64,000 nt of DNA from Planctomycetota bacterium. GTDB taxonomy: Bacteria; Planctomycetota; SZUA-567; H5-PLA8. The stretch lies in NCBI GenBank assembly GCA_027493525.1, contig JAOSKN010000001.1:1426001-1490000 (forward strand), read 5' to 3'. Below, piece by piece: positions 7,067 to 15,527 of the stretch (positions are counted from its first letter, which is position 1; the number at the start of each line of letters is the position of its first letter). The notes below the pieces were generated by a model, which saw only the letters and a list, made by a program, of their open reading frames with translations, made no database searches and was not told where the DNA came from. Both the position numbers and the translations under genes were made by a program.

Positions 7067-9457
7067 GTGTCCGAGCGCGAGAGCAGAGAACGTATTTCGG
7101 TCCTCGTGATCGGCGGCATGCATTCGGCCGCGTGCGTCACGCGCATCGAGAACGCCTTGCGTAAGATCGAGGGCGTGCGCAGCGCCAGCGTGAACCTGCT
7201 GACGCGCATGGCCACGGTCCGCCACGCGGGCAGCGTGCGCGCCGACCGGCTGATCGCCGCGGTGGGCGAGGTGGGCTACGAGTCCACGCAGGCCAGTTCC
7301 GGGACCGACCCGCGCGAAGAGCAGACCTTTGGCGATACCATCGAGGTGATCGCGAGCCGGCGCAGCCGCTTCGTGGCCGGCGCGGCGCTGACCTTCATCC
7401 TCTTCCTCGTCGACCAGTTCATGGGCGGCGACAGCATCACCAAGATCATGTGGCTGTTCCTGCTGGCCACGCCGGTGCAGATCACGGTGGGCTGGGAGTA
7501 TTACCGCGGCTTTTTCAAGGCCCTGCGCAAGTGGTCGTTCAACATGGACAGCCTGGTCGTGCTGGGCTCGTCGGCGGCTTACCTGCAAGGCGTGCTGGCC
7601 TTCGTGGGGCGCGTCAGCGACGACCCGGACCTGAGCCGCTGGCCGCCGCTCTTCGCCGCCGCCTCGGCGATCCTCACCGTCGTCTCGCTGGGCAAGTACC
7701 TCGAGTCGCACGCGCGCGAATCGACCACGCGGCTGTGGGGCAGCCTGCGCGAGATGATGCCGCAGGAGGCGCGCGTGCTGCGCGACGGGCGCGAGCAGGT
7801 CATCCCCGCCGGCGTGGTGGCGCTGGGCGACCTGGTCCTGGTCCGGCCGGGCGAGAAGGTCCCCGTGGACGGCTTGGTCGTCGAGGGCGCCAGCGAGGTG
7901 AACGAATCGCTGCTTACCGGCGAGGGCCGCCCGGTCCCGAAGGTGAAGGGCGACAAGGTCGTGGTGGCCAGCGTCAACGGATCGGGGCTGCTCAAGGTCC
8001 GCGCGACCGGCGTCGGGGAGCAGTCCACGCTGGCGCAGATCTCGCGCATGGTCGCCGACGCCCAGCAGCACAAGGCGCCGGTGCAGCAGATGGCCGACAA
8101 GGTCTCGGGCGCGCTGGTCCCCGTGGTGCTGCTCCTGGCGCTCGTCACGTTCGTGGGCTGGTTCTTCGGCCCTTACGCGATTCAGAAGCTCTTCCCCGAC
8201 TTCGTGGCCGGCCTGGCGCCCGGGAGCTGGCTGCAGTTCCTGGCGGTCGAGCCGTCCATCACGCGCGCGCTGTACCCGGCCATCGCGGTGCTGGTGGTGG
8301 CCTGCCCGTGCGCGCTGGGGCTGGCGACGCCCTCGGTGGTGCTGGTGGCCACCGGCGTGGGCGCGCGGCGCGGCCTGCTGATCAAGGGCGGACAGGCGAT
8401 CGAAGCCGCCGGGCGCGTCCGCGACGTGGTCTTCGACAAGTCCGGCATCCTGACCGAAGGCAGCTTCCACGCCCGCGAAGTGCTGGTGGGCGAGGGCGTG
8501 CAGCGCGACGAACTCCTCAATATCGCCGGATCGCTGGAGGCGTGCAGCGAGCACGCGCTGGCCAAAGGCGTCGTCGCCGAGGCCAAGAAGAGCACGCTGA
8601 TCCTGCGCAAGGTGGACGATTTCGAGGTCCTGCCCGGGCGCGGGCTGCGCGGCAGGATCGGCTCGCGCGCCTACCTGCTCGGCTCGCGTTCGCTGCTGGA
8701 AGAGCGCGGCTTCCCCCTGGACGGCCCGCTGGCCGCGCGCGTGCAGGAACTGGAGTGCGACGGCTCCACCATGGTCTTCCTGGCCCAGGAAAAAGGCCGC
8801 GTGCTGGGCGCGATCGCGATGATCGACGCGGTGAAGGAGACGGCGCCGGCGGCCGTCGAGGAAATCCGCGCGATGCACCTGAACGTGCACCTGCTCAGCG
8901 GCGACAACCCCGCCGCCGCCGAGACCGTCGGGCGCCGCTGCGGTTTGCAGAAGCACGAGATCCACGGCCTGATGCGCACCGAGGACAAGATCGACTTCGT
9001 CTGGACGCTCCGCGACGCGGGGCGCCGCGTGGCGATGGTCGGCGACGGCGTCAACGACGCGCCGGGCATGGCCGCCGGCGACGTGGGCATCGCGCTGGGC
9101 ACCGGGACCGACCTGACCGTGGAAGCCGGTTCCATCGTGCTCGTCAGCGGCGACCCGCGCGGGGTCTCGCGCGTCCTGCGCCTGTGCCAGGAAGCGCTCC
9201 GCGTGATCCGCTGGAACCTCGTCTGGGCCTTCGGCTTCAACGCGGTGATGATCCCTCTCGCCATGTTCAACCAGCTTCAGATCGGCTTCGCCGCGCTCGC
9301 CATGATCGCCAGCTCCGGCTTGGTCGTCGCCAACTCGATCCGCCTGTCCAAGGTGAACCTCGACGAGCCCGAGCCGCTGGCCGATCCGGTCCCCGGCGGC
9401 GCGCCGGCCGCCGCCCTGGCGACCGCGACCCCCACTCACTTGCGCGCGCTCAAGTAG
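7067..9457 (+). CDS. Heavy-metal P1B-type ATPase with altered signature motifs
   Basis: Membrane pump for a transition metal such as Cu+, with CopA-like architecture: an N-terminal HMA-like domain, then eight predicted membrane helices with [14 protein letters not shown] in the sixth, and the actuator and P/N domains. Several signatures deviate. The HMA site reads GGMHSAAC with only one of the two cysteines. The phosphorylation loop reads DKSGILTEG (8435 onward) instead of DKTGTLTEG. The N-domain HP dipeptide is HA (SEHALAKG). The hinge [24 protein letters not shown] is close to normal, as is the TGE loop (LLTGEGRPV). I prefer the GTG at 7067, with CGGAG 7 bases upstream; a TTG at 7034 is the in-frame alternative. 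Metal specificity is not certain. Confidence 0.88.
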   Translation: MSERESRERISVLVIGGMHSAACVTRIENALRKIEGVRSASVNLLTRMATVRHAGSVRADRLIAAVGEVGYESTQASSGTDPREEQTFGDTIEVIASRRSRFVAGAALTFILFLVDQFMGGDSITKIMWLFLLATPVQITVGWEYYRGFFKALRKWSFNMDSLVVLGSSAAYLQGVLAFVGRVSDDPDLSRWPPLFAAASAILTVVSLGKYLESHARESTTRLWGSLREMMPQEARVLRDGREQVIPAGVVALGDLVLVRPGEKVPVDGLVVEGASEVNESLLTGEGRPVPKVKGDKVVVASVNGSGLLKVRATGVGEQSTLAQISRMVADAQQHKAPVQQMADKVSGALVPVVLLLALVTFVGWFFGPYAIQKLFPDFVAGLAPGSWLQFLAVEPSITRALYPAIAVLVVACPCALGLATPSVVLVATGVGARRGLLIKGGQAIEAAGRVRDVVFDKSGILTEGSFHAREVLVGEGVQRDELLNIAGSLEACSEHALAKGVVAEAKKSTLILRKVDDFEVLPGRGLRGRIGSRAYLLGSRSLLEERGFPLDGPLAARVQELECDGSTMVFLAQEKGRVLGAIAMIDAVKETAPAAVEEIRAMHLNVHLLSGDNPAAAETVGRRCGLQKHEIHGLMRTEDKIDFVWTLRDAGRRVAMVGDGVNDAPGMAAGDVGIALGTGTDLTVEAGSIVLVSGDPRGVSRVLRLCQEALRVIRWNLVWAFGFNAVMIPLAMFNQLQIGFAALAMIASSGLVVANSIRLSKVNLDEPEPLADPVPGGAPAAALATATPTHLRALK

Positions 9458-9472
9458 CCCGCGCAGGGGCAT

Positions 9473-9505
9473 AAAAAAGAGGCCGCCCGCGAACGGGACG
9501 GCCTC
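9473..9505 (-). terminator. Rho-independent terminator of the 47-aa protein gene
   Basis: On the minus strand, GAGGCCG (complement of 9499-9505) pairs with CGGCCTC (complement of 9479-9485), followed by a run of six T (complement of 9473-9478). It lies 33 bases after the stop of the small gene at 9538-9681. Confidence 0.7.
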
Positions 9506-9537
9506 TATACACCTCTCTCGAATCCCGAGCGCAGGCG

Positions 9538-9681
9538 TTACTTGTCGCGGATCTTCTTCCGCTCCAGGCGCCCGAGCACCCAGGCCAGACCGAACCCGCC
9601 CACCAGCCCGACCACGAAAGCCAGCGCCACGGCGGCGGAAATGACGGGGGCATCGTTGGGCGTGACGTGAGCCAGCAGCAT
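9538..9681 (-). CDS. Small single-span membrane protein (47 aa)
   Basis: Reads MLLAHVTPNDAPVIS, then a hydrophobic segment AAVALAFVVGLVGGFGLAWVL, then a basic tail GRLERKKIRDK, so it should be a one-helix membrane protein. The start at 9681 has a strong ribosome-binding site, AAAGGAGA, about 7 bases upstream, and a terminator follows at 9473-9505, so it looks like a complete independent transcription unit. No family is recognised. It lies between a metal-pump gene and a YHS-like gene, on the opposite strand to both. Confidence 0.7.
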   Translation of the reverse strand: MLLAHVTPNDAPVISAAVALAFVVGLVGGFGLAWVLGRLERKKIRDK

Positions 9682-9867
9682 CGGAAATCTCCTTTTAGGA
9701 TCCAAAGCAACGCCCAGAGCGTAACCGATGGCCGCACGGGGAGAAAGTCTTTTTAGCCCGCGGCGGGCAGCCAATCCCTGTTGCGCCGGCCTACTCCAGG
9801 TGACACAATGCCTGGGCGTGAATAAAGCTCGGGCCGCGTACGTCTCGCCGGCACGGAGGACTCGCTC

Positions 9868-10266
9868 ATGAATCGCATGTCCGGCGCCTGGCTTCCGACC
9901 CTGGCGTTGAGCGCCTTGCTGGCCTGCGGCCTGCTGCCCGCGCGCGCCGAGGAAGGCGAAGGCGCGAAGACCGAGGCGCCCAAGAAGGATCCCAAGGACA
10001 TGAACGCCGACGAGGCCCAGGCCGCCGGCCTCTGCCCCGTATGCAAGCAAGAGTCCAAACCGGTCTACCGCGTTGAAGTCGGCGACAAGGCCTACAACTT
10101 CCACTCGCGCGACTGCAAGAAGACCTTCGCCGCCGACCCGGCCAAGTACGGCGCCAAGCTGAGCGACGCCGAAAAGCGCAAGCACGACGAGAAGGAGAAA
10201 GAAAAGAAGACCGCCGCGCCCCCCGCGGAAGAAAAGAAGACCGAAGACTCGATGATGGGGCAGTAG
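9868..10266 (+). CDS. Secreted YHS-like metal-binding protein
   Basis: A 132-aa protein with a signal peptide (MNRMSGAWLPTLALSALLACGLLPARAEE; the cysteine in the h-region could also make it a lipoprotein). The core LCPVCKQ...YRVEVGDKAYNFHSRDCKKTFAADPAKY (about residues 54-93) has the CPVC...F.C...F..dP..Y layout of the YHS/TRASH family, which binds metals through cysteines. Both flanks are rich in lysine and glutamate. It probably binds metal in the periplasm. It lies just downstream of a metal-pump gene, but at 410 bases with its own terminator (10291-10313), so joint transcription is not shown. Confidence 0.75.
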   Translation: MNRMSGAWLPTLALSALLACGLLPARAEEGEGAKTEAPKKDPKDMNADEAQAAGLCPVCKQESKPVYRVEVGDKAYNFHSRDCKKTFAADPAKYGAKLSDAEKRKHDEKEKEKKTAAPPAEEKKTEDSMMGQ

Positions 10267-10290
10267 CTCGGAAGTCGAATCGCAATCCCA

Positions 10291-10313
10291 AGGGGCCGCA
10301 AGGCCCCTTTTTT
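10291..10313 (+). terminator. Rho-independent terminator after the YHS-like gene
   Basis: GGGGCC (10292-10297), a GCAA loop, GGCCCC (10302-10307) and six T (10308-10313). It begins 25 bases after the stop codon at 10266. The tetraloop and T-run make it convincing. Confidence 0.88.
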
Positions 10314-10332
10314 ATTGGACCGGACCATTCCC

Positions 10333-11034
10333 ATGGATGAGCCCGAACCTGCCGCCGTTGCGTCATCGCTTGAACGCCCTGAACAGGCAGCGGGGTTGGG
10401 GCGGAAGTTTCAGCTCGCGTTGTACATGTCGGGAGCGTGCTTTGCCGGAACGATTCTGATCGCCTTTACTTGCGATGTTATGATGGGTGTGCCGCCACAA
10501 CGGTTCGTATATTTTCACTTCGGCAGCATGCTCGCGATCCTGGTCACCGGCCTGCTGCGCTTCGGCTACGTACTCTTCATCGAACTCCAATCGCGGCTGC
10601 ACGAATGGCTGATTACATTGGGCGCGCTGAGTACTACCACCGCTCTGACGTTGGCGCTCACTTCGGACTGGGCGCCTACTGATGAAAGCGACGCTTTCTG
10701 GCGGGCACTGATCCTCTCGATGTCTTTTGCCGCTGCGTTCATCCTTGGTTCGGCCTGGGGTTGGCGAACCTGCCATCGGCTCAAGCTCGAGAATGGCCAA
10801 GCACGCGTAAGGCTGCTCGGCATAGGCTGGCTTTTCGTCTTGGGCTTGGGCACGGGCGCACTTTGGACCTTCCAAACCGTGATCGCCATTGTGTATCTTC
10901 TGCGAGGCTGGAGCGGAATGCTTACGACCCGTCAATTCCTGGTCTACTATGGCTCATGTTTCGCGCTCAGCCTTCTGGCCATTCCGGGGCTAAGTATGGA
11001 ATGGAAGCTGCGCAAGGCCGCGAAAAAGTCCTGA
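10333..11034 (+). CDS. Multi-span membrane protein of unknown function
   Basis: A 233-aa protein with about six hydrophobic helices, for example LALYMSGACFAGTILIAFTC, HFGSMLAILVTGLLRFGYVLF and LSMSFAAAFILGSAWGW. The ends are polar: an acidic start MDEPEPAAVASS and a basic end EWKLRKAAKKS. No family is recognised. I use the ATG at 10333; the frame opens at a TTG (10315), but that TTG lies directly behind the terminator of the gene before it. Codon use is less GC-biased than its neighbours. Confidence 0.65.
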   Translation: MDEPEPAAVASSLERPEQAAGLGRKFQLALYMSGACFAGTILIAFTCDVMMGVPPQRFVYFHFGSMLAILVTGLLRFGYVLFIELQSRLHEWLITLGALSTTTALTLALTSDWAPTDESDAFWRALILSMSFAAAFILGSAWGWRTCHRLKLENGQARVRLLGIGWLFVLGLGTGALWTFQTVIAIVYLLRGWSGMLTTRQFLVYYGSCFALSLLAIPGLSMEWKLRKAAKKS

Positions 11035-11098
11035 ACTTCTCCGCGTACTCCGCGCCCTCAGCGGTTAATATCGGTTTTGGCCCGCGAAGGGAGGCCCC

Positions 11099-11632
11099 AT
11101 GTCCAAAGCCATCCTCGTCCTGGTCGTGATGTTCGTTGCCGGCCTCGGCACGGTTCTCTACCTCGCCGGCAAGCGCTGGTTCGGGAACGAAAAGAACCCC
11201 GACGACCTCGCCGCGCCGGCCGAACCGGGCACGGTCGACCGGAAGGTCGAAGGCTGGGTCGACTCGGCGAAGCAGGCCGGCAACACCGCGCTGAAACAGG
11301 CCGAACGGGGCGTCAAGAAGCTCGAACGCGCCGCCGAGGAGGCCCTGGACTCGAAGTACGACGTGAAGTTCGAGCCGAATCCGGTGACGCTCAAACCCGG
11401 CGAAAAGGCCGAGGCGAAGGCGATTCGCACCGGCGACAACGGCCAGGCCCTGACCCTCCTCATGCTGCCCTCCAAGAATTCGGGGCTCACCGTCCAGCCC
11501 GTCGTCTTCAAGGCCGGCGCCGCCGAGGCCGCGCTCGTGGTCGAAGCCGCGCCCGACGCCAAGTCCGCCTTGTTGACGCTTCACTACAAGCACTTCAACT
11601 TCATTTTGGCGGTGGAGGTGAAGGCGGAGTAA
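11099..11632 (+). CDS. Membrane-anchored protein with a C-terminal beta-sandwich-like region, unknown function
   Basis: 177 aa. An N-terminal signal anchor (AILVLVVMFVAGLGTVLYLAG) is followed by a helical, charged region (about residues 40-85, with KVEGWVDSAKQAGNTALKQAERGVKKLERAAEEAL). The rest, from YDVKFEPNPVTLKPGEKAEAKA, reads like an immunoglobulin-type domain of the kind found in pre-peptidase or DUF1573-like sandwiches. The start follows GAAGGGAG. It probably sits on the outer face of the membrane. No enzymatic motif is seen. Confidence 0.65.
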   Translation: MSKAILVLVVMFVAGLGTVLYLAGKRWFGNEKNPDDLAAPAEPGTVDRKVEGWVDSAKQAGNTALKQAERGVKKLERAAEEALDSKYDVKFEPNPVTLKPGEKAEAKAIRTGDNGQALTLLMLPSKNSGLTVQPVVFKAGAAEAALVVEAAPDAKSALLTLHYKHFNFILAVEVKAE

Positions 11633-11739
11633 CGGCCTGCTCCAGCCTTGCCCGGACCCCGGCTTTACTCCTCTGCCCCGTGTACGGGATGTTATTTCCA
11701 AATATAATGCCCGCTCGAACTCGTGACCCGAGGCCGGCG

Positions 11740-12522
11740 ATGCTGATTATCTGGGGCTCCAAGCGCAAGGAACTCGAGCTCGGCTGGGTCGCGGACCTGT
11801 GCCTCGCGTGCGGCAGGCCCACCGCGCACCGGCTCCGGGAGGTCCGTTCCGTCAGCCACCTCTACTACATCTCCCTGGGCAACGGCAGCCTCGCCGGGTA
11901 CGAGATCGTCTGCCGCGAGTGCGGCCGGGTCGGCGCCGCCGAGACCGACGATTACGCCGACTTCGGCGATGAGCCGGACGAGGACCTCGGCGCGCTGGTC
12001 GAACGGACCAACCCCGAATTGCCCCGGCGGATCGTCGCTCGGGAGGATCTCGCGCGCCGCATCGCCGACGGCAGCGCCAGCCCCGAGGACCGCCTGCACG
12101 CGCTCACGGAGACCCTCTTCGCCTTCGCGGCCGAGCTGGAGGAGCGCGGCAAGGAGACGCACTTCGACCTGCGCGCCGGGCTCTGGCTGCTGGGCGTCTT
12201 CGTGGCGCCCTTCGCGGTCGGCGTCGCGGCGCAGGCGCTCTTCGCCGGGGGCTCACCGGTCCCCAGCTACCTCGCGTTGGGCTCCATCGGCGTCTGCGTC
12301 GTCATGCTCGTCGTCGCGCTGGCCACCGAAGGCTCGCGCTACGCGCGCAAGAAGCTCATCCCCCAAATGCTCCCCAGGCTGCGCGAGCTGAAACCCACGC
12401 TGGAGGAACTCGAAGAGGTGCTGGGGCGGTTCAAGAAGGGCGGCCTGGCGCTCGGCAAGAAGCTCAAGCCCCTCGACGTGTTCGAGGCGCTGGCGGGAAG
12501 TTCATGCCAGAATGCGCCGTAA
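11740..12522 (+). CDS. Zinc-ribbon membrane protein of unknown function
   Basis: 260 aa. Two CxxC knuckles, CLACG (residues 18-22) and CRECG (about 53-57), suggest a zinc ribbon at the cytoplasmic N-terminus. Two membrane helices follow (GLWLLGVFVAPFAVGVAAQALF and LALGSIGVCVVMLVVALA). The C-terminus is charged and helical (LRELKPTLEELEEVLGRFKKG). I choose the ATG at 11740, with GAGG upstream; an upstream in-frame ATG at 11707 lies inside a perfect -10 box TATAAT (11703-11708), so transcription probably begins after it. Confidence 0.65.
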   Translation: MLIIWGSKRKELELGWVADLCLACGRPTAHRLREVRSVSHLYYISLGNGSLAGYEIVCRECGRVGAAETDDYADFGDEPDEDLGALVERTNPELPRRIVAREDLARRIADGSASPEDRLHALTETLFAFAAELEERGKETHFDLRAGLWLLGVFVAPFAVGVAAQALFAGGSPVPSYLALGSIGVCVVMLVVALATEGSRYARKKLIPQMLPRLRELKPTLEELEEVLGRFKKGGLALGKKLKPLDVFEALAGSSCQNAP

Positions 12523-12569
12523 GTTTCTATAGGAAATAATTGGGAATCCAACCTTCCTGATGTCGGTCG

Positions 12570-13442
12570 TCAGTGTGTTTTCCCATACTTCGCCTGGAGG
12601 TCGCGCGCCATGCGCGCGCAGACGGCCAGCTTGAGCGGATCGACGCCGGTCTTGTGCCCGAGCGCCTCGAAGCGCTCGACGAGGCCTTCGGTGGGCACGT
12701 TGGAGATCAACTTGTCGGCGGCAAAGGGGCAGCCGCCCATGCCGCCGGCCGCGCCGTCGAAGCGCCGGCAGCCGGCCTCCAGCGCGGCGAGCACCACTTC
12801 GTGCCAGTCGCCGGGGCGGCCGTGGAAGTGCGCGGAGAGTTCCAGCACGGGAAACTCCTTCGCGGCGCGGGCGAAGACGCCCCGCGCCTGCCCCGGTTCG
12901 GCGGCCGCGCAGGTATCGGACAGCGCGACGTGGCGCACGCCCAGCCGGACCAGGGAGCGGAGCATCTCCATCAGCGCCGCCTCGCTCCAGGCCTCCCCGT
13001 ACGGATTGCCGAAGGCCATCGAGACGTACACGAGGAAACTCATGTCGTGCGATTCGGTCCGCGCGAGCAGCCGCTCGACGAGCGGCCAGGTCTCCGAGAC
13101 CGACTTCTTCGTGTTGCGGACCTGGAACTCGTTGCTGAGACTGAAGGGGAAGCCGAGCGTGTCCAGGCCGCCGACGCCGAGCGCGCGCTCGACGCCCTGC
13201 TCGTTGACGATCAGGCCGATGTACTCGATCTCCTCGCGCGGCGGGAGCGCGCGGACGACGGCCTCGGTGTCGGCCATCTGCGGGATCGCCTTGGGGCTGA
13301 CGAAGCTGCCGACTTCGACGTGCCGCAGGCCGGTCTCGAGGAGCGCGCGAAGGTAGGCGATCTTTTCGGCCGTGGGGATGAAGCCCGGGAGGCCCTGAAA
13401 AGCGTCTCGGGGCGTCTCGACGAGGGCGACGTGATCGGGCAT
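12570..13442 (-). CDS. HMG-CoA lyase-like aldol lyase
   Basis: A 290-aa TIM-barrel protein of the HMGL-like/DRE-TIM family. The N-terminal VETPRDAFQGL corresponds to the conserved VEVGPRDGLQ motif with catalytic Arg-Asp. LRHVEVGSFVSPKAIPQMAD matches the family strand 2 'iEvtSFVSPKwvPQmaD'. The loop GGMGGCPFA carries the active-site cysteine of HMG-CoA lyases. HFHGR probably supplies metal-binding histidines. It may therefore cleave HMG-CoA or a related acyl-CoA (leucine degradation), but short HMG-CoA-lyase relatives also act on other substrates. The ATG at 13442 has GGAGG upstream. It diverges from the hydroxypyruvate-isomerase-like gene, with 125 bases between the starts. Confidence 0.85.
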   Translation of the reverse strand: MPDHVALVETPRDAFQGLPGFIPTAEKIAYLRALLETGLRHVEVGSFVSPKAIPQMADTEAVVRALPPREEIEYIGLIVNEQGVERALGVGGLDTLGFPFSLSNEFQVRNTKKSVSETWPLVERLLARTESHDMSFLVYVSMAFGNPYGEAWSEAALMEMLRSLVRLGVRHVALSDTCAAAEPGQARGVFARAAKEFPVLELSAHFHGRPGDWHEVVLAALEAGCRRFDGAAGGMGGCPFAADKLISNVPTEGLVERFEALGHKTGVDPLKLAVCARMARDLQAKYGKTH

Positions 13443-13567
13443 GGCCTGGCGGCCTCCGGGGGAAGGCGTCTCCAGCATTCTACACCATGCCAGGCCGTGT
13501 GCTTGCCGGTTGCGCCCGATTCGGTACGCTCGCCGAAGCCAGCCGCATCAACCCGGGAGACCGAAGC

Positions 13568-14326
13568 GTGGCCGAGATCCTGCATTCCTTCGCGTGGTGG
13601 GCCTTCTCCAACAAGATGCTCGACAAGGCCAAGCTGCTGCGTGAGGCCAAGCGCATCGGCTACGACGGCGTGGAGATGATCGGCGAGGAACTCTGGCCGG
13701 CCGTGAAGGACGCGGGCCTGCGCCTCGCCAGCATGGGCGGGCACAAGTCGCTCACCGACGGCCTCAACAAGCGGCACAACCACGAACGCATCGAGCGCGA
13801 GCTGAAGGAGAACCTCGCCAAGGCCAAGGAGCACGAGGTTCACGCGCTGATCTGCTTCAGCGGCAATCGCTGGGGCGTGCCCGACGCCGAGGCCGTCCAG
13901 GTCTGCGCCGACGGGCTCAAGCGCGTCGCCGGGGACGCCGAGAAGGCCGGCGTCACCCTGGTCCTGGAATTGCTCAACAGCAAGGTGGACCACCAGGGCT
14001 ACCAGTGCGACCGGACCTGGTGGGGCGTGGAGGTGGTGCGCCGCGTGGGCTCGCCCAGGGTCAAGCTGCTCTACGACATTTACCACATGCAGATCATGGA
14101 AGGCGACGTGATCCGGACCCTTCGCGACAACATCGACGACATCGGGCACTTCCACACCGCGGGCAACCCCGGGCGCAAGGATCTCGACGACGAGCAGGAA
14201 CTTTATTACCCCGCGATCGCGAAGGCGATCCAGGCGACGAACTACCGCGGCTACATCGGGCAGGAATTCAGCCCCAAGGGCGAACCGATCCCCGCGCTGG
14301 AAGCGGCGTTGAAGGCCTGCCGGTAG
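13568..14326 (+). CDS. Hydroxypyruvate isomerase-like TIM-barrel protein
   Basis: A 252-aa AP-endonuclease-2-fold (xylose-isomerase-like) protein. Active-site strands read LVLELLNSKVDHQGYQCD (Glu), VKLLYDIYHMQIMEGD (Asp/His), IGHFHTAG (His) and YIGQEFSPKGEP (Glu), as in hydroxypyruvate isomerase and related sugar isomerases. Hydroxypyruvate isomerase makes tartronate semialdehyde, which would fit with glycolate oxidase and glycerate kinase elsewhere in the window, but the substrate is inferred. I use the GTG at 13568 (VAEILHSFAWW...), which gives the usual family length; the open frame extends to 13487 without family-like sequence. Confidence 0.8.
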   Translation: MAEILHSFAWWAFSNKMLDKAKLLREAKRIGYDGVEMIGEELWPAVKDAGLRLASMGGHKSLTDGLNKRHNHERIERELKENLAKAKEHEVHALICFSGNRWGVPDAEAVQVCADGLKRVAGDAEKAGVTLVLELLNSKVDHQGYQCDRTWWGVEVVRRVGSPRVKLLYDIYHMQIMEGDVIRTLRDNIDDIGHFHTAGNPGRKDLDDEQELYYPAIAKAIQATNYRGYIGQEFSPKGEPIPALEAALKACR

Positions 14327-14336
14327 TCGCGGCGGG

Positions 14337-14846
14337 TCAGGCGCCCTTGGGCGCGGATTCGAGCTTGCGGCGGATGTCGTCCCAGGGCGCGCGGTAGAGG
14401 CGCACCTCCAGGCCGGTGCGTTCGGAGAGTTCCACGGCCAAGTCCTTGCGCGTGGGATTGGCGCAGGCGACGCAGAGCAATCCGTCGATGCGCTCGAAAG
14501 GAACCACCTCGAGGTCCTGGCAGTACTCGGCCGGCAGGAGCGCCAGCGCCTCGGCGGACACCGGGAAAAAGCGCAGGAAGACGCGCGGCGTGTGGGTCTG
14601 CTGCTTCAGCGCGGCGCCGAGCGCGGCGTCGTCCACCCCGCACTCGTCGCGCAGGATCCGGCCCAGCGGCAGGAAGGACTTGCGCTGCACGCTCAGCGCG
14701 GCCTCGAGCTGCTCTTCCGCGATGAGCCCGGCATCCTTGAGCAGGCGCCCGAGGGGCAAGCCCTCCTTGCGCTTGCGCCGGCCGCCGCCCTGCTTGCGGT
14801 CGCGCTCGGGCTGATTTCCGAGCCGGTGAATGCGCACATGCGCCAT
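14337..14846 (-). CDS. Type II secretion/pilus ATPase N-terminal (MshEN-like) domain protein
   Basis: 169 aa. From about residue 30 the pattern LPLGRLLKDAGLIAEEQLEAALSVQ...PLGRILRDECGVDDAALGAALKQQ is the repeated helix layout of the T2SSE_N/MshEN domain. The C-terminal half (residues 90-165: YCQDLEVVPFERIDGLLCVACANPTRKDLAVELSERTGLEVRLY) matches the second half of that domain, which in other proteins can bind cyclic-di-GMP or act as a docking module. The ATPase domain is absent, so it is a stand-alone regulatory or adaptor domain. The N-terminal 30 residues are very basic (KQGGGRRKRK). Confidence 0.75.
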   Translation of the reverse strand: MAHVRIHRLGNQPERDRKQGGGRRKRKEGLPLGRLLKDAGLIAEEQLEAALSVQRKSFLPLGRILRDECGVDDAALGAALKQQTHTPRVFLRFFPVSAEALALLPAEYCQDLEVVPFERIDGLLCVACANPTRKDLAVELSERTGLEVRLYRAPWDDIRRKLESAPKGA

Positions 14847-14918
14847 GCCCAGATGCTAAACGCCAACCGCGTGACGGCGCAAGCATATTCCAGGGGCCGG
14901 CGATTCGGCGCGAAGCGC

Positions 14919-14977
14919 TTGACAGGGGCCGCCGCGCGGTCTAAAGTTAGCCGAGGTTAAGTTAGACGCGGCAAACT
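14919..14977 (+). promoter_or_regulatory. Promoter with two overlapping DtxR-box-like operators
   Basis: -35 TTGACA (14919-14924) and -10 TAAAGT (14942-14947) are spaced by 17 bases. Two imperfect 18-bp palindromes overlap the -10 and start region: AGTTAGCC-GA-GGTTAAGT (14945-14962) and AGTTAGAC-GC-GGCAAACT (14960-14977). The half-site GTTAGCC is the core of the published DtxR/IdeR box. The DtxR-type gene begins 13 bases later, so autorepression in the presence of metal is the natural reading. Confidence 0.7.
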
Positions 14978-14989
14978 TGGGACCACGGC

Positions 14990-15517
14990 ATGACGCAGTC
15001 CGCCCGGAAAACCGAGCGCCCGGCCCACGGCAACGGCCTCCGCCCCCGCTCCCTCTCGGCAAACATGGAGGACTACCTCGAGGCCATCTTCCGCCTCGCC
15101 GAGCGCGAAGGCGCCTGCCGCGTCTCGCAGATCGCCGAAAAACTGGGCGTCAAACGCCCCAGCGTCTCGAAGGCGCTCAAGCGCCTCAAGGAGCAGGGGC
15201 TCGTCGTCCATACGCCCTACGGCGGCGTGGGCGTGACCGCCCGCGGGAAGCAGGTCGCGCTGCAGCAGGTGCGCACCCACCGCGTGCTGACGAATTTCCT
15301 CACGGGCGTCCTGAAACTCCCGGAGGACCTCGCCGAACACGACGCGTGCCTGATGGAGCACGCCATCAGCCACGAGACCGTGGAACGGCTGGTCGAGTTC
15401 ATCGACCACCTGAAGGTACAGGACCGCAACGGCGGCTCGAGCTTCCGCAAGGGCCGCGCGCCGAAGGACGCGAAGGGCGTGCGCCGTTCGCGCCGAAGCT
15501 GGACGAGCAGGGTCTAG
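14990..15517 (+). CDS. DtxR/MntR-family metal-dependent regulator
   Basis: 175-aa DNA-binding repressor. Residues about 22-85 form a winged helix (MEDYLEAIFRLAE...CRVSQIAEKLGVKRPSVSKALKRLKEQGLV). The dimer and metal region follows, with THRVLTNFL and EHDACLMEHAIS. The Cys-x-x-Glu-His pattern (C-L-M-E-H) matches the DtxR/IdeR primary site (Cys102, Glu105, His106) better than the MntR form, which has Glu in place of Cys. There is no SH3/FeoA domain; the basic tail (SFRKGRAPKDAKGVRRSRRSW) is not family-like. It begins directly after operator-like palindromes and ends 10 bases before the porin start. Confidence 0.88.
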   Translation: MTQSARKTERPAHGNGLRPRSLSANMEDYLEAIFRLAEREGACRVSQIAEKLGVKRPSVSKALKRLKEQGLVVHTPYGGVGVTARGKQVALQQVRTHRVLTNFLTGVLKLPEDLAEHDACLMEHAISHETVERLVEFIDHLKVQDRNGGSSFRKGRAPKDAKGVRRSRRSWTSRV

Positions 15518-15527
15518 GGGACAAGCC

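Noticed and set aside
6992..9472. An 826-codon minus-strand frame opposite the P-type ATPase
   Set aside because: It is His/Arg/Ala-rich in the way antisense shadows are, while the plus strand carries a clear ATPase.
9780..9830. CCAGG-N10-CCTGG dyad upstream of the YHS-like gene as an operator
   Set aside because: Only five paired bases in GC-rich DNA; chance is likely and no second copy was seen.
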